Notes under the pieces: generated by a model
What the model was told of the DNA's origin: nothing
Seen by the model: only the letters and a program-made list of their open reading frames with translations
The model's database searches: none
Program-made: the position numbers and the translations under genes
Assembly (NCBI RefSeq): GCF_012524165.2
Contig: NZ_JABACJ020000002.1
Coordinates: forward strand, 1-64,000
Origin: Faecalicatena faecalis
GTDB taxonomy: Bacteria; Bacillota; Clostridia; Lachnospirales; Lachnospiraceae
Direction: 5' to 3'
DNA length: 64,000 nucleotides
Shown: piece by piece, positions 57,821 to 64,000 of the stretch
Layout of the letters: each line of letters opens with the position of its first letter
How positions within the stretch are numbered: the first letter of the stretch is position 1

Positions 57821-57940
57821 TTAGTTATTTACTTCTAATGAATCTATCAATTCTTGATCTAAATTATTTTTCCTGCAAAGTTCTGCCAAAGCGTGTCTTG
57901 CAATCTGATTTGGTTTCGATTTATTGTTCTCCCTATCCGT
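57821..57940 (-). other. Short coding-like stretch without a start codon before hsdR
   Basis: A frame closed by stops at both ends encodes TDRENNKSKPNQIARHALAE and continues LCRKNNLDQELIDSLEVNN, a helical, protein-like sequence directly in the hsdR leader. No ATG, GTG or TTG exists in frame, so it is either a 5'-damaged small gene or uses a rare start. I do not recognise the family. Confidence 0.4.
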
Positions 57941-57954
57941 TTAAGCTTCTATAT

Positions 57955-57984
57955 AATATAGCATAAGCTATAGCGAATTGTAAA
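57955..57984 (-). promoter_or_regulatory. Promoter of the type I R-M operon
   Basis: TTTACA (57979-57984) and TATATT (57955-57960) are 18 nt apart on the minus strand, and the -10 is preceded by TGC (extended -10). It would give a leader of about 145 nt containing the start-less coding-like stretch. Confidence 0.6.
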
Positions 57985-58042
57985 CACCTCATAATTGTTT
58001 GAAAATTCATTTGATTTATTACATTATTTAGGAACAAAATAG

Positions 58043-58315
58043 AACTTTTATGACGAAATTGCGAAATTACAGTATTTCGCAATTCTTCCGACAGCAAAGG
58101 AACGGTTAAAGAACGAAGGTGTAGATGAAAACTTCTGTTATGTGTCGGAAGAAGAAATTTCCGACTTGTTCGCTTGGCTTGTCTCGCAGGCGATGGTGCA
58201 GCACAATATGAACGCTGTCATAGATACTGCAATATTGATTATAAATCATTTTTCATCTATACTTTGGGGTAAAGATGATGTGATATTTACACATCCACTT
58301 TGTATTTGCAAGTGA
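58043..58315 (+). pseudogene. Fragment of a mobile-element protein
   Basis: The plus-strand frame has TAKERLKNEGVDENFCYVSE, then EISDLFAWLVSQAMVQHNM, then NAVID. This reads as a well-formed protein but begins after a TAG without a start, and the tail after about 58246 runs into the IS200 remnant. The sequence is reminiscent of small proteins in clostridial conjugative elements; I cannot name a family. A 9-bp perfect inverted repeat (58059-58082) overlaps its start. Confidence 0.45.
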
Positions 58316-58333
58316 ATTCGTTTGCTTTGCCAT
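58253..58333 (-). mobile_element. IS200/IS605-type TnpA remnant
   Basis: MAKQTNSLANTKWMCKYHII then FTPKYR is the standard N-terminus of the IS200 TnpA transposase (NTKWxCKYHIIFxPKYR). It has its own site (aaaggtgatttt) but only 26 of about 150 residues before a stop; the catalytic HUH and Tyr residues are gone. The stem gtttctctgatgagaaac (about 58419-58436) upstream may belong to the left end of the element. Confidence 0.65.
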
Positions 58334-58472
58334 AAAATCACCTTTCCCTTCTCTAATAATGACCTGAACACTTCTATTATAACGGAAAGGTGGTAGCTTA
58401 TATTTCGCACGTTTCGTTTCTCTGATGAGAAACTCCAACGTACTCAGCAGAGTCTATCCGCCCCATAATAAA

Positions 58473-58512
58473 AGGAGATACAGAAAATCTCATTTGATTT
58501 CCCATATCTCCT
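58473..58512 (-). terminator. Terminator after the 422-residue gene
   Basis: Arms aggagata / tatctcct with a long loop, followed on the minus strand by TTTTATTAT. It lies 44 bp past the stop of the unknown gene. Confidence 0.6.
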
Positions 58513-58555
58513 ACTCACTGCAAAATCGAATCTTCTCTGCAATCGTATATACGAT

Positions 58556-59824
58556 CTATTCCTTATTTAATTGCACAAACGTCTCCAGCTTCCCAAAATA
58601 GTATTCTAATGCTTCATAAACTCCGATTTTCCGCAAATAATCCTCATCTGTTTCCTTGTACAAAGAAACCGCGATATAATCCTCTTTCTTGGTACAGATC
58701 CCCTGCCGTTCTATCAGGGATCTTCGGGAACTTTCTGCCAGATATTCCTCTGCATCTGTCAGATAGGCAATTCCTAGGTTATCAGCCAATATCATCGCAT
58801 CCTTCTCAAAATATGAGCCTCCGCAGATTTCACCATCCAAATCAATATCCAGCTCCCATCGGATATCCTCCAGAAAAGCTGCTGCTCTTTCTGCTTTCGA
58901 AGGATACTGATTCAAAAATTCTTCCAGCTTTGGTACCACATACTTCTGACGGAATCCGGTTCTATCTATCTCATCCATGATACACTGTATCCTTTGAATC
59001 CAATCCATATTGGAAGGATTCACAAAATCAGGAAAATAAAATGCCTTATTCCCTTTCTGAGTCTTCAAAAGGCACTTCCCACAGCCTTTCTCAAAAACAA
59101 TATCCCAATCGATGCCCTCATCCTCTTTCATCTCATGGCATAACAAATAAAGTAGGAACAGCTCCTGTTTTATCACGATCCATTTTCCCTGACGTTCTAA
59201 CAGATACGTAAACAATAGTGTCTCTAATTCCGGGTGATGTTCCACATTCTCCTTATAGCAGGACAATTTTCTGAACTTTGTTTCTGAGAGGATTGGGCGC
59301 TCTTTATACAGTAACTCTATAGTATAGTCGATACAAAAATGAATCAAATTGGCATAGAGTCCTGTTCGTCTATCTGTCATTACATCGAAAATCCCCATGG
59401 CGAATAGGTCCAAATTCCTTCCAACAGTTTTTAACACCACTTTATCTTCCAATCGTTTCAAGAGTTCAATACTGCTTTCGTCAACCATAAACTCATACAG
59501 ATACCAGGGTTCTCTTGTTTCCATTGTCTGGAGCAAAAAATCCTCATTTTCCTTCGTAAATCCGTTCCTCTTAATCATCTCTATGAGATCTTCGTTACTA
59601 TATGGTTCCGGGAGTTCTATTAACTTTTCATACCATTCCTCTTTTGTCTGCTCATAATCCATTTCTTCTCTGGAAAGATGGCTTTCGTGCTGTGGTATTT
59701 GTATTCTGGTATGCTTGGGTTCCTCAAAGTATCGTCCGGTAATATCCTCAATTTCGTTCTTGAACTTTTTCGTGTAGTAAAGACCGAACGTTTTTAGAAT
59801 CGAAGGGACTTCTTCCACCAGCAT
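58556..59824 (-). CDS. Unrecognised 422-residue protein, 5' end probably frameshifted
   Basis: I do not recognise a family. The protein is soluble, helical and rich in Glu, Leu and Tyr, without signal or membrane parts; one CGKC pair lies near residue 255. The ATG at 59824 has only a weak site (gaagaag). In-frame residues above it (DDYGFDFEED) look coding but meet a stop. In another frame the upstream DNA reads MESYGEIGREPVNH (from 59901), preceded by ACCGVIGRVRESRNPKKVIR with no stop until about 60001. A single-base change near 59860 would join the two, so the gene is probably longer and broken. It lies between IS200 remnants and the integrase element. Confidence 0.6.
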   Translation of the reverse strand: MLVEEVPSILKTFGLYYTKKFKNEIEDITGRYFEEPKHTRIQIPQHESHLSREEMDYEQTKEEWYEKLIELPEPYSNEDLIEMIKRNGFTKENEDFLLQTMETREPWYLYEFMVDESSIELLKRLEDKVVLKTVGRNLDLFAMGIFDVMTDRRTGLYANLIHFCIDYTIELLYKERPILSETKFRKLSCYKENVEHHPELETLLFTYLLERQGKWIVIKQELFLLYLLCHEMKEDEGIDWDIVFEKGCGKCLLKTQKGNKAFYFPDFVNPSNMDWIQRIQCIMDEIDRTGFRQKYVVPKLEEFLNQYPSKAERAAAFLEDIRWELDIDLDGEICGGSYFEKDAMILADNLGIAYLTDAEEYLAESSRRSLIERQGICTKKEDYIAVSLYKETDEDYLRKIGVYEALEYYFGKLETFVQLNKE

Positions 59825-59883
59825 ATCTTCTTCAAAGTCAAATCCGTAATCATCCGCATATGATTAACAGGCTCTCGCCCTAT

Positions 59884-59903
59884 CTCTCCATAACTCTCCA
59901 TAA
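59884..59903. repeat. Tandem 10-bp direct repeat
   Basis: ctctccataa occurs twice back to back in the gap between the unknown gene and the integrative element. It may be coding remnant, or part of a recombination site, since the element's left end should lie near here. Confidence 0.4.
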
Positions 59904-60001
59904 GTGTTACCCGTATTACCTTTTTGGGATTTCTGCTTTCCCTAACTCGGCCTATCACTCCACAGCACGCCGTAAGTTTAGTATTACGATAGTATAAAGA
60001 A

Positions 60002-60041
60002 AAGCCTTAACCATTCATTCGTGGTCAAGGCTTTCGTTTTT
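60002..60041 (-). terminator. Terminator after the 174-residue anchored protein gene
   Basis: An aaagccttgacc / ggttaaggcttt stem with a 10-nt loop ends in TCTTTAT on the minus strand, just past the stop at 60040. Confidence 0.75.
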
Positions 60042-60564
60042 ACTGTATTTCTTCTATTTCGCCAGTATCTTTGTTTACATGGTATTCTTTAAGGAGCATA
60101 CCGCTGAAAAGCAATTTTGCATCATGTTCTTCTTTGTCAACATATTCATACACAGACACATCGAGCAGATTTCCCATGACAGAGATTTTAGTTGTTGTCT
60201 TGTAATTGAAGTTGACTATTGCATGGATTTCATCATCGCTCTTGAAATACTCTTTGTAGTAGTCCAAAGCATAGTCCTGCATTTCAATGTTTTCTGCGAT
60301 TGAAGCAATTCTCCAATTACCTGTCACATCATTAGGAACATTGGTAACCACAAAGGAAATATCATCTTTTGCTGTGCTTTCGTTTTGCTTTTCCTCTGTC
60401 TGCTGTTCTGCTGAACTGATAGTGTCCTTTGCTCCGTCCTCAACGCTGTCTTTTGTTCCAGTATTTCCGAAGATAGCGGCCAGAATAACGACAACGATTA
60501 CCCAAAACCACCACTTCTTGAAAATCGGCTTTTTGACTCCGTTTTTGGTTGCTTTATCTTTCAT
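60040..60564 (-). CDS. Membrane-anchored protein of integrative element, unknown function
   Basis: From the ATG at 60564 (MKDKATKNGVKK), with GGAGG 8 nt upstream, the 174-residue product has a basic cytoplasmic start, one membrane helix (about 19-34, WWFWVIVVVILAAIFG), a Ser/Thr/Glu/Gln linker and a globular outside domain of about 110 residues. I know similar helix-linker-domain proteins from integrative elements but assign no activity. The longer start at 60618 has no ribosome site. It is expressed opposite to the small RHH gene from the same gap and has its own terminator. Confidence 0.65.
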   Translation of the reverse strand: MKDKATKNGVKKPIFKKWWFWVIVVVILAAIFGNTGTKDSVEDGAKDTISSAEQQTEEKQNESTAKDDISFVVTNVPNDVTGNWRIASIAENIEMQDYALDYYKEYFKSDDEIHAIVNFNYKTTTKISVMGNLLDVSVYEYVDKEEHDAKLLFSGMLLKEYHVNKDTGEIEEIQ

Positions 60565-60713
60565 AATGCCATACCTCCAAGTTTTGGTTGATATTAGCAT
60601 TATAGCAGAGCGTAACACAAAAGTACAGTATAATTTTAACTCATTATTGTGTCATAGTTTTATGTGCCTTGTCAATACTATAATGTAATTAAAATCAATG
60701 GAGGAATTGCATT

Positions 60714-60893
60714 ATGGAGAAATTTATCGTAACACCCAAAGAAGATAAATCTGTCACCATGACGATACGCATAGATAGAGCTTTGCAAGAGGAATATAAC
60801 GATTTAGCAGCTAAAACGAATCGTTCTCGTAATGAACTAATCAGCATGGCTTTACAATATGCCCTTGACCACATGGAATTGAAAGATGAATGA
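60714..60893 (+). CDS. Small ribbon-helix-helix DNA-binding protein
   Basis: A 59-residue protein with the RHH pattern: strand VTMTIRIDRALQEEYNDLAA, then helices with TNRSRNELISMALQYALDH. RHH proteins are repressors in plasmids, transposons and toxin-antitoxin pairs. GGAGG lies 9 nt upstream of the ATG and a TATAAT (60679-60684) lies 30 bp upstream. It is convergent with the integrase and ends at a shared hairpin. It is the only intact plus-strand gene in the element seen here. No toxin partner is visible beside it. Confidence 0.8.
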   Translation: MEKFIVTPKEDKSVTMTIRIDRALQEEYNDLAAKTNRSRNELISMALQYALDHMELKDE

Positions 60894-60903
60894 TGACTAA
60901 ATG

Positions 60904-60938
60904 AGAGCCTTTGGATTTTTTCCTCTGGCTCTCAATTA
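60904..60938. terminator. Hairpin between RHH gene and integrase
   Basis: tgagagcc / ggctctca with a long loop, followed by AATTATTT. It lies between convergent genes and can serve both. Confidence 0.7.
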
Positions 60939-60939
60939 T

Positions 60940-62253
60940 TTATGCGTTCAATCGTAAGAACTCATTTACCTTTGTTGCTACTTCCTCTTGCTGTTCCTCA
61001 AAGCTATGAGCATAGATGTTCATTGTAGTGGAACAGGTTGAATGTCCTAATGTCTTTGATATTTCAATGATATTGACTTCCAGATAATTGAGCAGGGTAG
61101 CACATGAATGTCTCAACCCATGAAGCGGAATAATCGGTAATTCCTCTAATCCCTCAGCCTTTGCTTTTTCTGGATTATTCTGCACCCACTCATTATAGCG
61201 GTGTAAATGCTTTGTGAAATACTGATAAGGTGTTGTATGCCCCATAAGCTTTCCGTCTGCTTGAATGAACAGATTACCGCCATTGCTCAAATCGCCTTGC
61301 CATGCAGTACCATGACTAAATCGTGTCTGTATGTACTCAAAGTGATACTGCTTCAAAAGTGGGATTACATCATCTGGAATAGATACCTTTCTGACAGATT
61401 TCTTTGTCTTAGGCTCTTTATAATCAAATCCGTTTTCCGTCATACCCACAGACTTTGAAATAGAGATTTTCTTTTCCTTAAAGTCAATATCATTCCAGTG
61501 CAAAGCAAGTGTTTCGCCTTTTCTGAATCCGCAGAACAATGAGAGAGTAAAGAACACTTTGTATTGTGTAGGCACAGTATAGGATTCTGTGTACTCATTC
61601 ACATAGTATGGTTTACCTGTATCATCAATACGCTGATGGCCTTTGTAGGTTACCTCGTATGACATATCCAGAGATTTCATAAACATCAATGCTTGCTTTG
61701 GAGTAAAGAACTTTAAGCCCTCGTCCTCGTCTTTTCTCTTTGGTTTTTGTGCGTCTTGGCAAGGATTGTTCTCAATCATGCTGTAACGCTTGGCTGTCTT
61801 AAAAATCAGATTCAACACATTAGCAAATCTCTTTATTGTACCTGCGGAATAATCGTCAACCAGAGTTCTATAAAAGGCTTCAATGTGTGGTGTTTTGATA
61901 TGAGCAATCTTGTCTCCCTTAAAGTAGGGAATGATTCTACTTTCCAAAACCTGTTTATATCCTGCATAGGTACCATAAGCAATGTTATCTTTAACACTCT
62001 CAAGCCATTTGTATGCAAAATCTTCAAATGACATTTTTTCTGCGTTGTAGTCGTAGCCATATTTCAGTTTATCTTCCATATCCATGGCATACTTCTTCGC
62101 TTCTCGTTCTTGTTGTTTGGGTGTTGCTGACTGATTGACTGAATATGTAAGATTCTTAACCAGTTTGTTTCCCTTTTTATCGTATCCTTGACAGATAACT
62201 ATGCGATAAACAACTCTACCGCTTTTGTACTCAACTCTTTTAACAGATGCCAT
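60940..62253 (-). CDS. Tyrosine recombinase (integrase)
   Basis: A 437-residue tyrosine recombinase that integrates and excises the element. It has an N-terminal AP2-like arm-binding domain, a SAM-like core-binding domain (about 75-165) and the catalytic domain with Arg244 (FCGFRKGE), His378-x2-Arg381 (HGLRHSC), His404 (LGHSTCS) and the nucleophile Tyr414 (MNIYAHS). The ATG at 62253 is chosen for its AGGGTG site; it starts 2 bp after the serine recombinase stop (TAAGAATG), so both are translated together. As the outermost large gene it points to an attachment site between about 59.9 and 60.9 kb. Confidence 0.93.
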   Translation of the reverse strand: MASVKRVEYKSGRVVYRIVICQGYDKKGNKLVKNLTYSVNQSATPKQQEREAKKYAMDMEDKLKYGYDYNAEKMSFEDFAYKWLESVKDNIAYGTYAGYKQVLESRIIPYFKGDKIAHIKTPHIEAFYRTLVDDYSAGTIKRFANVLNLIFKTAKRYSMIENNPCQDAQKPKRKDEDEGLKFFTPKQALMFMKSLDMSYEVTYKGHQRIDDTGKPYYVNEYTESYTVPTQYKVFFTLSLFCGFRKGETLALHWNDIDFKEKKISISKSVGMTENGFDYKEPKTKKSVRKVSIPDDVIPLLKQYHFEYIQTRFSHGTAWQGDLSNGGNLFIQADGKLMGHTTPYQYFTKHLHRYNEWVQNNPEKAKAEGLEELPIIPLHGLRHSCATLLNYLEVNIIEISKTLGHSTCSTTMNIYAHSFEEQQEEVATKVNEFLRLNA

Positions 62254-62255
62254 TC

Positions 62256-62897
62256 TTAACACCCTTTCTCAATTTGATTTTTGTAACGATAGAAGGTCGG
62301 CTTCGTCATACCTAATTCTTTCATCAGTTCAAATGGTTTCTTTTCCCCTTGCTGTACTAAGCGATAGTGGGTAGCAAATTCTTCAAGGTCCATAACTCTT
62401 GGTCTGCCATAATCGTCCCATTCTCCACGAGCCTTTTTCTGTTCAATGCCTTCTCGCTGTCTTTTCTCTTTTTTCTCAATTTCAGCCTGTGCCATGCTTG
62501 CATACAACTCAATCATCATATTATTGATAGTCTCTAACATCATACGAGCCATTGAGTTTTCCATAGCTGACAGGTCAATCAATGTTGTGGGTAATTCTAA
62601 CACCATAACACGAATACCGTTGTCTTTAAAGAATCGTAATTCCTTTAGTGTGGCTTCTTTGTTTCGTCCTAATCGGTCAAGCTCTGTGACGATCAGCACA
62701 TCACCACTTTCAAGAATTTCATCTTTCAGCATTGTGTAGCGTGGTCGGTTGAAGTTCTTTCCTGTCTGTTGGTCTGTGTAGACCTTGCCCTTATACAGAG
62801 AAATTGCATTATCAGCACAATACTTGGTGAGTTCTGCAATTCCTCTGTCTAAGTGCTGGTCCTTTGTGCTTGTCCTGTGATAAGCTACATATTTCAT
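62256..62897 (-). CDS. Serine recombinase (resolvase/invertase family)
   Basis: A small serine recombinase of 213 residues: catalytic Ser10 in YHRTSTKDQ, the VLIVTELDRLGRN motif at about 70 and a C-terminal helix-turn-helix (about 170-205, ELMKELGMTKPTFYRYK). These enzymes cut and rejoin DNA by a 5'-phosphoserine bond, resolving cointegrates or inverting segments. It lies in one operon with the tyrosine integrase and overlaps the small Cys-rich gene upstream by 4 bp. The role within the element is unknown. Confidence 0.93.
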   Translation of the reverse strand: MKYVAYHRTSTKDQHLDRGIAELTKYCADNAISLYKGKVYTDQQTGKNFNRPRYTMLKDEILESGDVLIVTELDRLGRNKEATLKELRFFKDNGIRVMVLELPTTLIDLSAMENSMARMMLETINNMMIELYASMAQAEIEKKEKRQREGIEQKKARGEWDDYGRPRVMDLEEFATHYRLVQQGEKKPFELMKELGMTKPTFYRYKNQIEKGC

Positions 62898-63094
62898 TCA
62901 GACACCCCCTTATCGTATAAATCACAGTTTCCACCATCAATAACGGTAGAGGGCTTTTCTTCGTACATCTCACATTTAGAAACATTGCATGGCATATTCG
63001 TATCGTCATATTTGTATAGGCAATCCGTACACACCAAATCAGCGTTTCTGATAAGCTCAAACTTTAGCTTGTCATTCTTAAACTTATCGTTCAT
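62894..63094 (-). CDS. Small Cys-rich protein in the recombinase operon
   Basis: A 66-residue protein with six Cys (CTDC pair, then CNVSKC, then NCDLYD), suggesting a zinc-binding fold. It begins the operon behind GAGGTG and the LexA-type operator and overlaps the serine recombinase by ATGA. I do not recognise a family. Its position hints at a recombination directionality or regulatory role, but this is inferred. Confidence 0.6.
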   Translation of the reverse strand: MNDKFKNDKLKFELIRNADLVCTDCLYKYDDTNMPCNVSKCEMYEEKPSTVIDGGNCDLYDKGVSE

Positions 63095-63115
63095 CTGAAC
63101 ACCTCATTTCTTTAT

Positions 63116-63129
63116 CGAACACCTGTTCG
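63116..63129. promoter_or_regulatory. LexA-type operator (perfect inverted half-sites)
   Basis: CGAACACCTGTTCG is CGAAC-N4-GTTCG, a perfect inverted repeat fitting the Gram-positive LexA/DinR box. It lies 12 bp after the -10 (63141-63146), so it covers the expected transcription start of the recombinase operon. Confidence 0.75.
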
Positions 63130-63140
63130 TTTCTGATTTA

Positions 63141-63149
63141 ATCATATCA
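63141..63149 (-). promoter_or_regulatory. Promoter of the recombinase operon
   Basis: Minus-strand TGATATGAT (63141-63149) is an extended -10 with 47 bp to the first gene. The -35 is not clear; an aaaaagt/acttttt inverted repeat (63160-63177) lies in its place and may be a regulator site or the end signal of the HNH gene. Confidence 0.55.
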
Positions 63150-63270
63150 GGCAAGTCTCAAAAAGTACACACTTTTTATGAGAATAATCAAAAGTTTTTA
63201 CGCATACTTTCTGATACTTATTTGAGGTTTCATTTGCATGGTTTCAAAAAGTATAAATTCTGATACCACA

Positions 63271-63681
63271 TCAACAAGCGGCCATTGCTCGCTGTTTTGC
63301 TCTGTATCTTTTCATGGATTTACTGATTCGCTGATTATGCGTTCCATAGTTATTGTTTTCTGCACGAGTAACTAATTCCAGATTATCAATGCAATTATTC
63401 GTTTTACATTCATCTTTATGATTGATTTCCAGACCTTTAGGGATTTCGCCTTTATGTGCCATATAAACTAATCTATGAACTCGCATACTCTTTGCTTCGC
63501 CATTATCGTTTCTAATCACGACTTGCAAATATCCACAACCATTATCATACTGTGATATAATCTTGTCGCGTTCTATACTGTAAACCTGTCCGTCAGTAGA
63601 AATAAGATACCTTGAAAATCCCTCTGCCTGTTCCCATTCAACAGGGGTATTGCTTTTATGCTGTGTTGCTCTCTTTGTCAT
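63271..63681 (-). CDS. HNH endonuclease with NUMOD4-like N-terminus
   Basis: From the ATG at 63681 (MTKRATQHKS; GGAGG 9 nt upstream) the product has 136 residues. The first half matches NUMOD4 (SRYLISTDGQVYSIE), a DNA-contact module of homing-type enzymes, and the second half has the HNH core: HRLVYMAHKG, INHKDECKTNN, NLELVTRAENNNYG. Such genes move as free-standing homing endonucleases in phages and integrative elements. It overlaps the Xis-like gene upstream and could be a later insertion in the operon. Confidence 0.88.
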   Translation of the reverse strand: MTKRATQHKSNTPVEWEQAEGFSRYLISTDGQVYSIERDKIISQYDNGCGYLQVVIRNDNGEAKSMRVHRLVYMAHKGEIPKGLEINHKDECKTNNCIDNLELVTRAENNNYGTHNQRISKSMKRYRAKQRAMAAC

Positions 63682-63937
63682 TGCTCTCAACCTCCGTTTC
63701 GCCGGTATTGAGAAACTCAATGAATTTATCCACATTCACAAGAAACTTATTACCGGACTTAATATGCACGATTTTGTTCTGTTTGCACATCTGCCAAAGT
63801 GCTTTATATGAAATACCAGATTCATCTGCAAGAGTCTGTAAAGGCACCATACGAGGAATGCGTACATCTGATACAATAAAGTTAAACTCCTGCTCTGGTA
63901 AAGTGTTCGTATTGTTTGCATTATTCTTCTTTGCCAT
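63656..63937 (-). CDS. Xis-like helix-turn-helix protein
   Basis: A 93-residue protein with a winged-helix/MerR-like core (PLQTLADESGISYKALWQMC, then IVHIKSGNKFLVNVDKFIEFL), the usual form of small excisionases and element regulators. The N-terminus is Asn-rich and the C-terminus is acidic. The site aaagggagaa lies before the ATG. It is the last complete gene in the window and precedes the HNH gene. An excision role alongside the integrase is likely but inferred. Confidence 0.75.
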   Translation of the reverse strand: MAKKNNANNTNTLPEQEFNFIVSDVRIPRMVPLQTLADESGISYKALWQMCKQNKIVHIKSGNKFLVNVDKFIEFLNTGETEVESNDKESNTA

Positions 63938-64000
63938 TTTGTATTCTCCCTTTCGATTAGGGACACGAATACAAATTCATCTGAACTATTGTATTGTTGT

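Noticed and set aside
60714-60893. Toxin-antitoxin pair around the RHH gene
   Set aside because: No small toxin frame overlaps or directly follows it on the plus strand; the nearest gene is the convergent integrase.
1-64000. tRNA, rRNA or CRISPR array
   Set aside because: I found no cloverleaf with a TTCRA arm in intergenic DNA, no rRNA-like stretch, and no spaced direct repeats of 24-40 bp.

Overview
The window looks like a chromosome segment of a low-GC Gram-positive anaerobe, most likely a Lachnospiraceae-type clostridium. The reasons are AT-rich intergenic DNA, strong GGAGG-type ribosome binding sites, SLH-domain wall hydrolases, LCP-family proteins, CdaA/CdaR, a type I R-M locus, and TnpV and IS200 remnants. 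This placement is inferred from gene content only. Almost every gene is on the minus strand, so transcription runs from high to low coordinates. No tRNA, rRNA or CRISPR array is visible.

Region by region. (1) 1-2.2 kb is an accessory edge: a truncated acetyltransferase, a TrmO-like gene, a MerR regulator and the C-terminal remnant of a manganese catalase on the opposite strand. (2) 2.2-5.4 kb holds an HtrA-type protease and glmS. (3) 5.5-34.5 kb is a large surface-glycan locus. It encodes a membrane phosphosugar transferase (WbaP/WcaJ type), UDP-glucose dehydrogenase, at least six soluble glycosyltransferases, two large membrane glycosyltransferase-like proteins, an ABC-2 exporter, a flippase on the plus strand, two LCP attachment proteins, a polysaccharide pyruvyltransferase, a cohesin-domain membrane protein, two wall hydrolases (GH73-like and GH25) each with three SLH repeats, and a sugar nucleotidyltransferase. 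The coherent reading is a secondary cell-wall polysaccharide factory: the pyruvylated polymer is fixed to peptidoglycan by LCP proteins and serves as the anchor for the SLH hydrolases. GlmS supplies amino sugar. (4) 34.6-42.8 kb carries housekeeping genes: HPr, cdaR, cdaA, two membrane proteins, comF, recD2 and mreB. (5) 43.2-48.1 kb is uvrBA, preceded by an extended -10 promoter and a LexA-like box.

(6) 48.1-50.6 kb is a gene graveyard. It contains one intact small membrane protein, a decayed lipoprotein, a fragment of a second uvrB, an XRE-type HTH fragment, a TnpV fragment and two 18-bp perfect inverted repeats. (7) 50.6-57.8 kb is a four-gene type I restriction-modification operon, hsdR-hsdS-X-hsdM. 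X is a 374-residue ABC-type ATPase whose C-terminus carries an Arg-x3-Glu...His arrangement like the anticodon nuclease PrrC. (8) 58-60 kb has a mobile-element protein fragment, an IS200 tnpA fragment and an unrecognised 422-residue gene whose 5' end appears frameshifted. (9) 60-64 kb is the left end of an integrated element that continues past the window: tyrosine integrase, serine recombinase, a Cys-rich small protein, an HNH endonuclease, an Xis-like protein and a divergent ribbon-helix-helix protein. A perfect CGAAC-N4-GTTCG LexA-type operator lies over the predicted start of transcription of its recombinase operon, suggesting SOS-triggered mobility.
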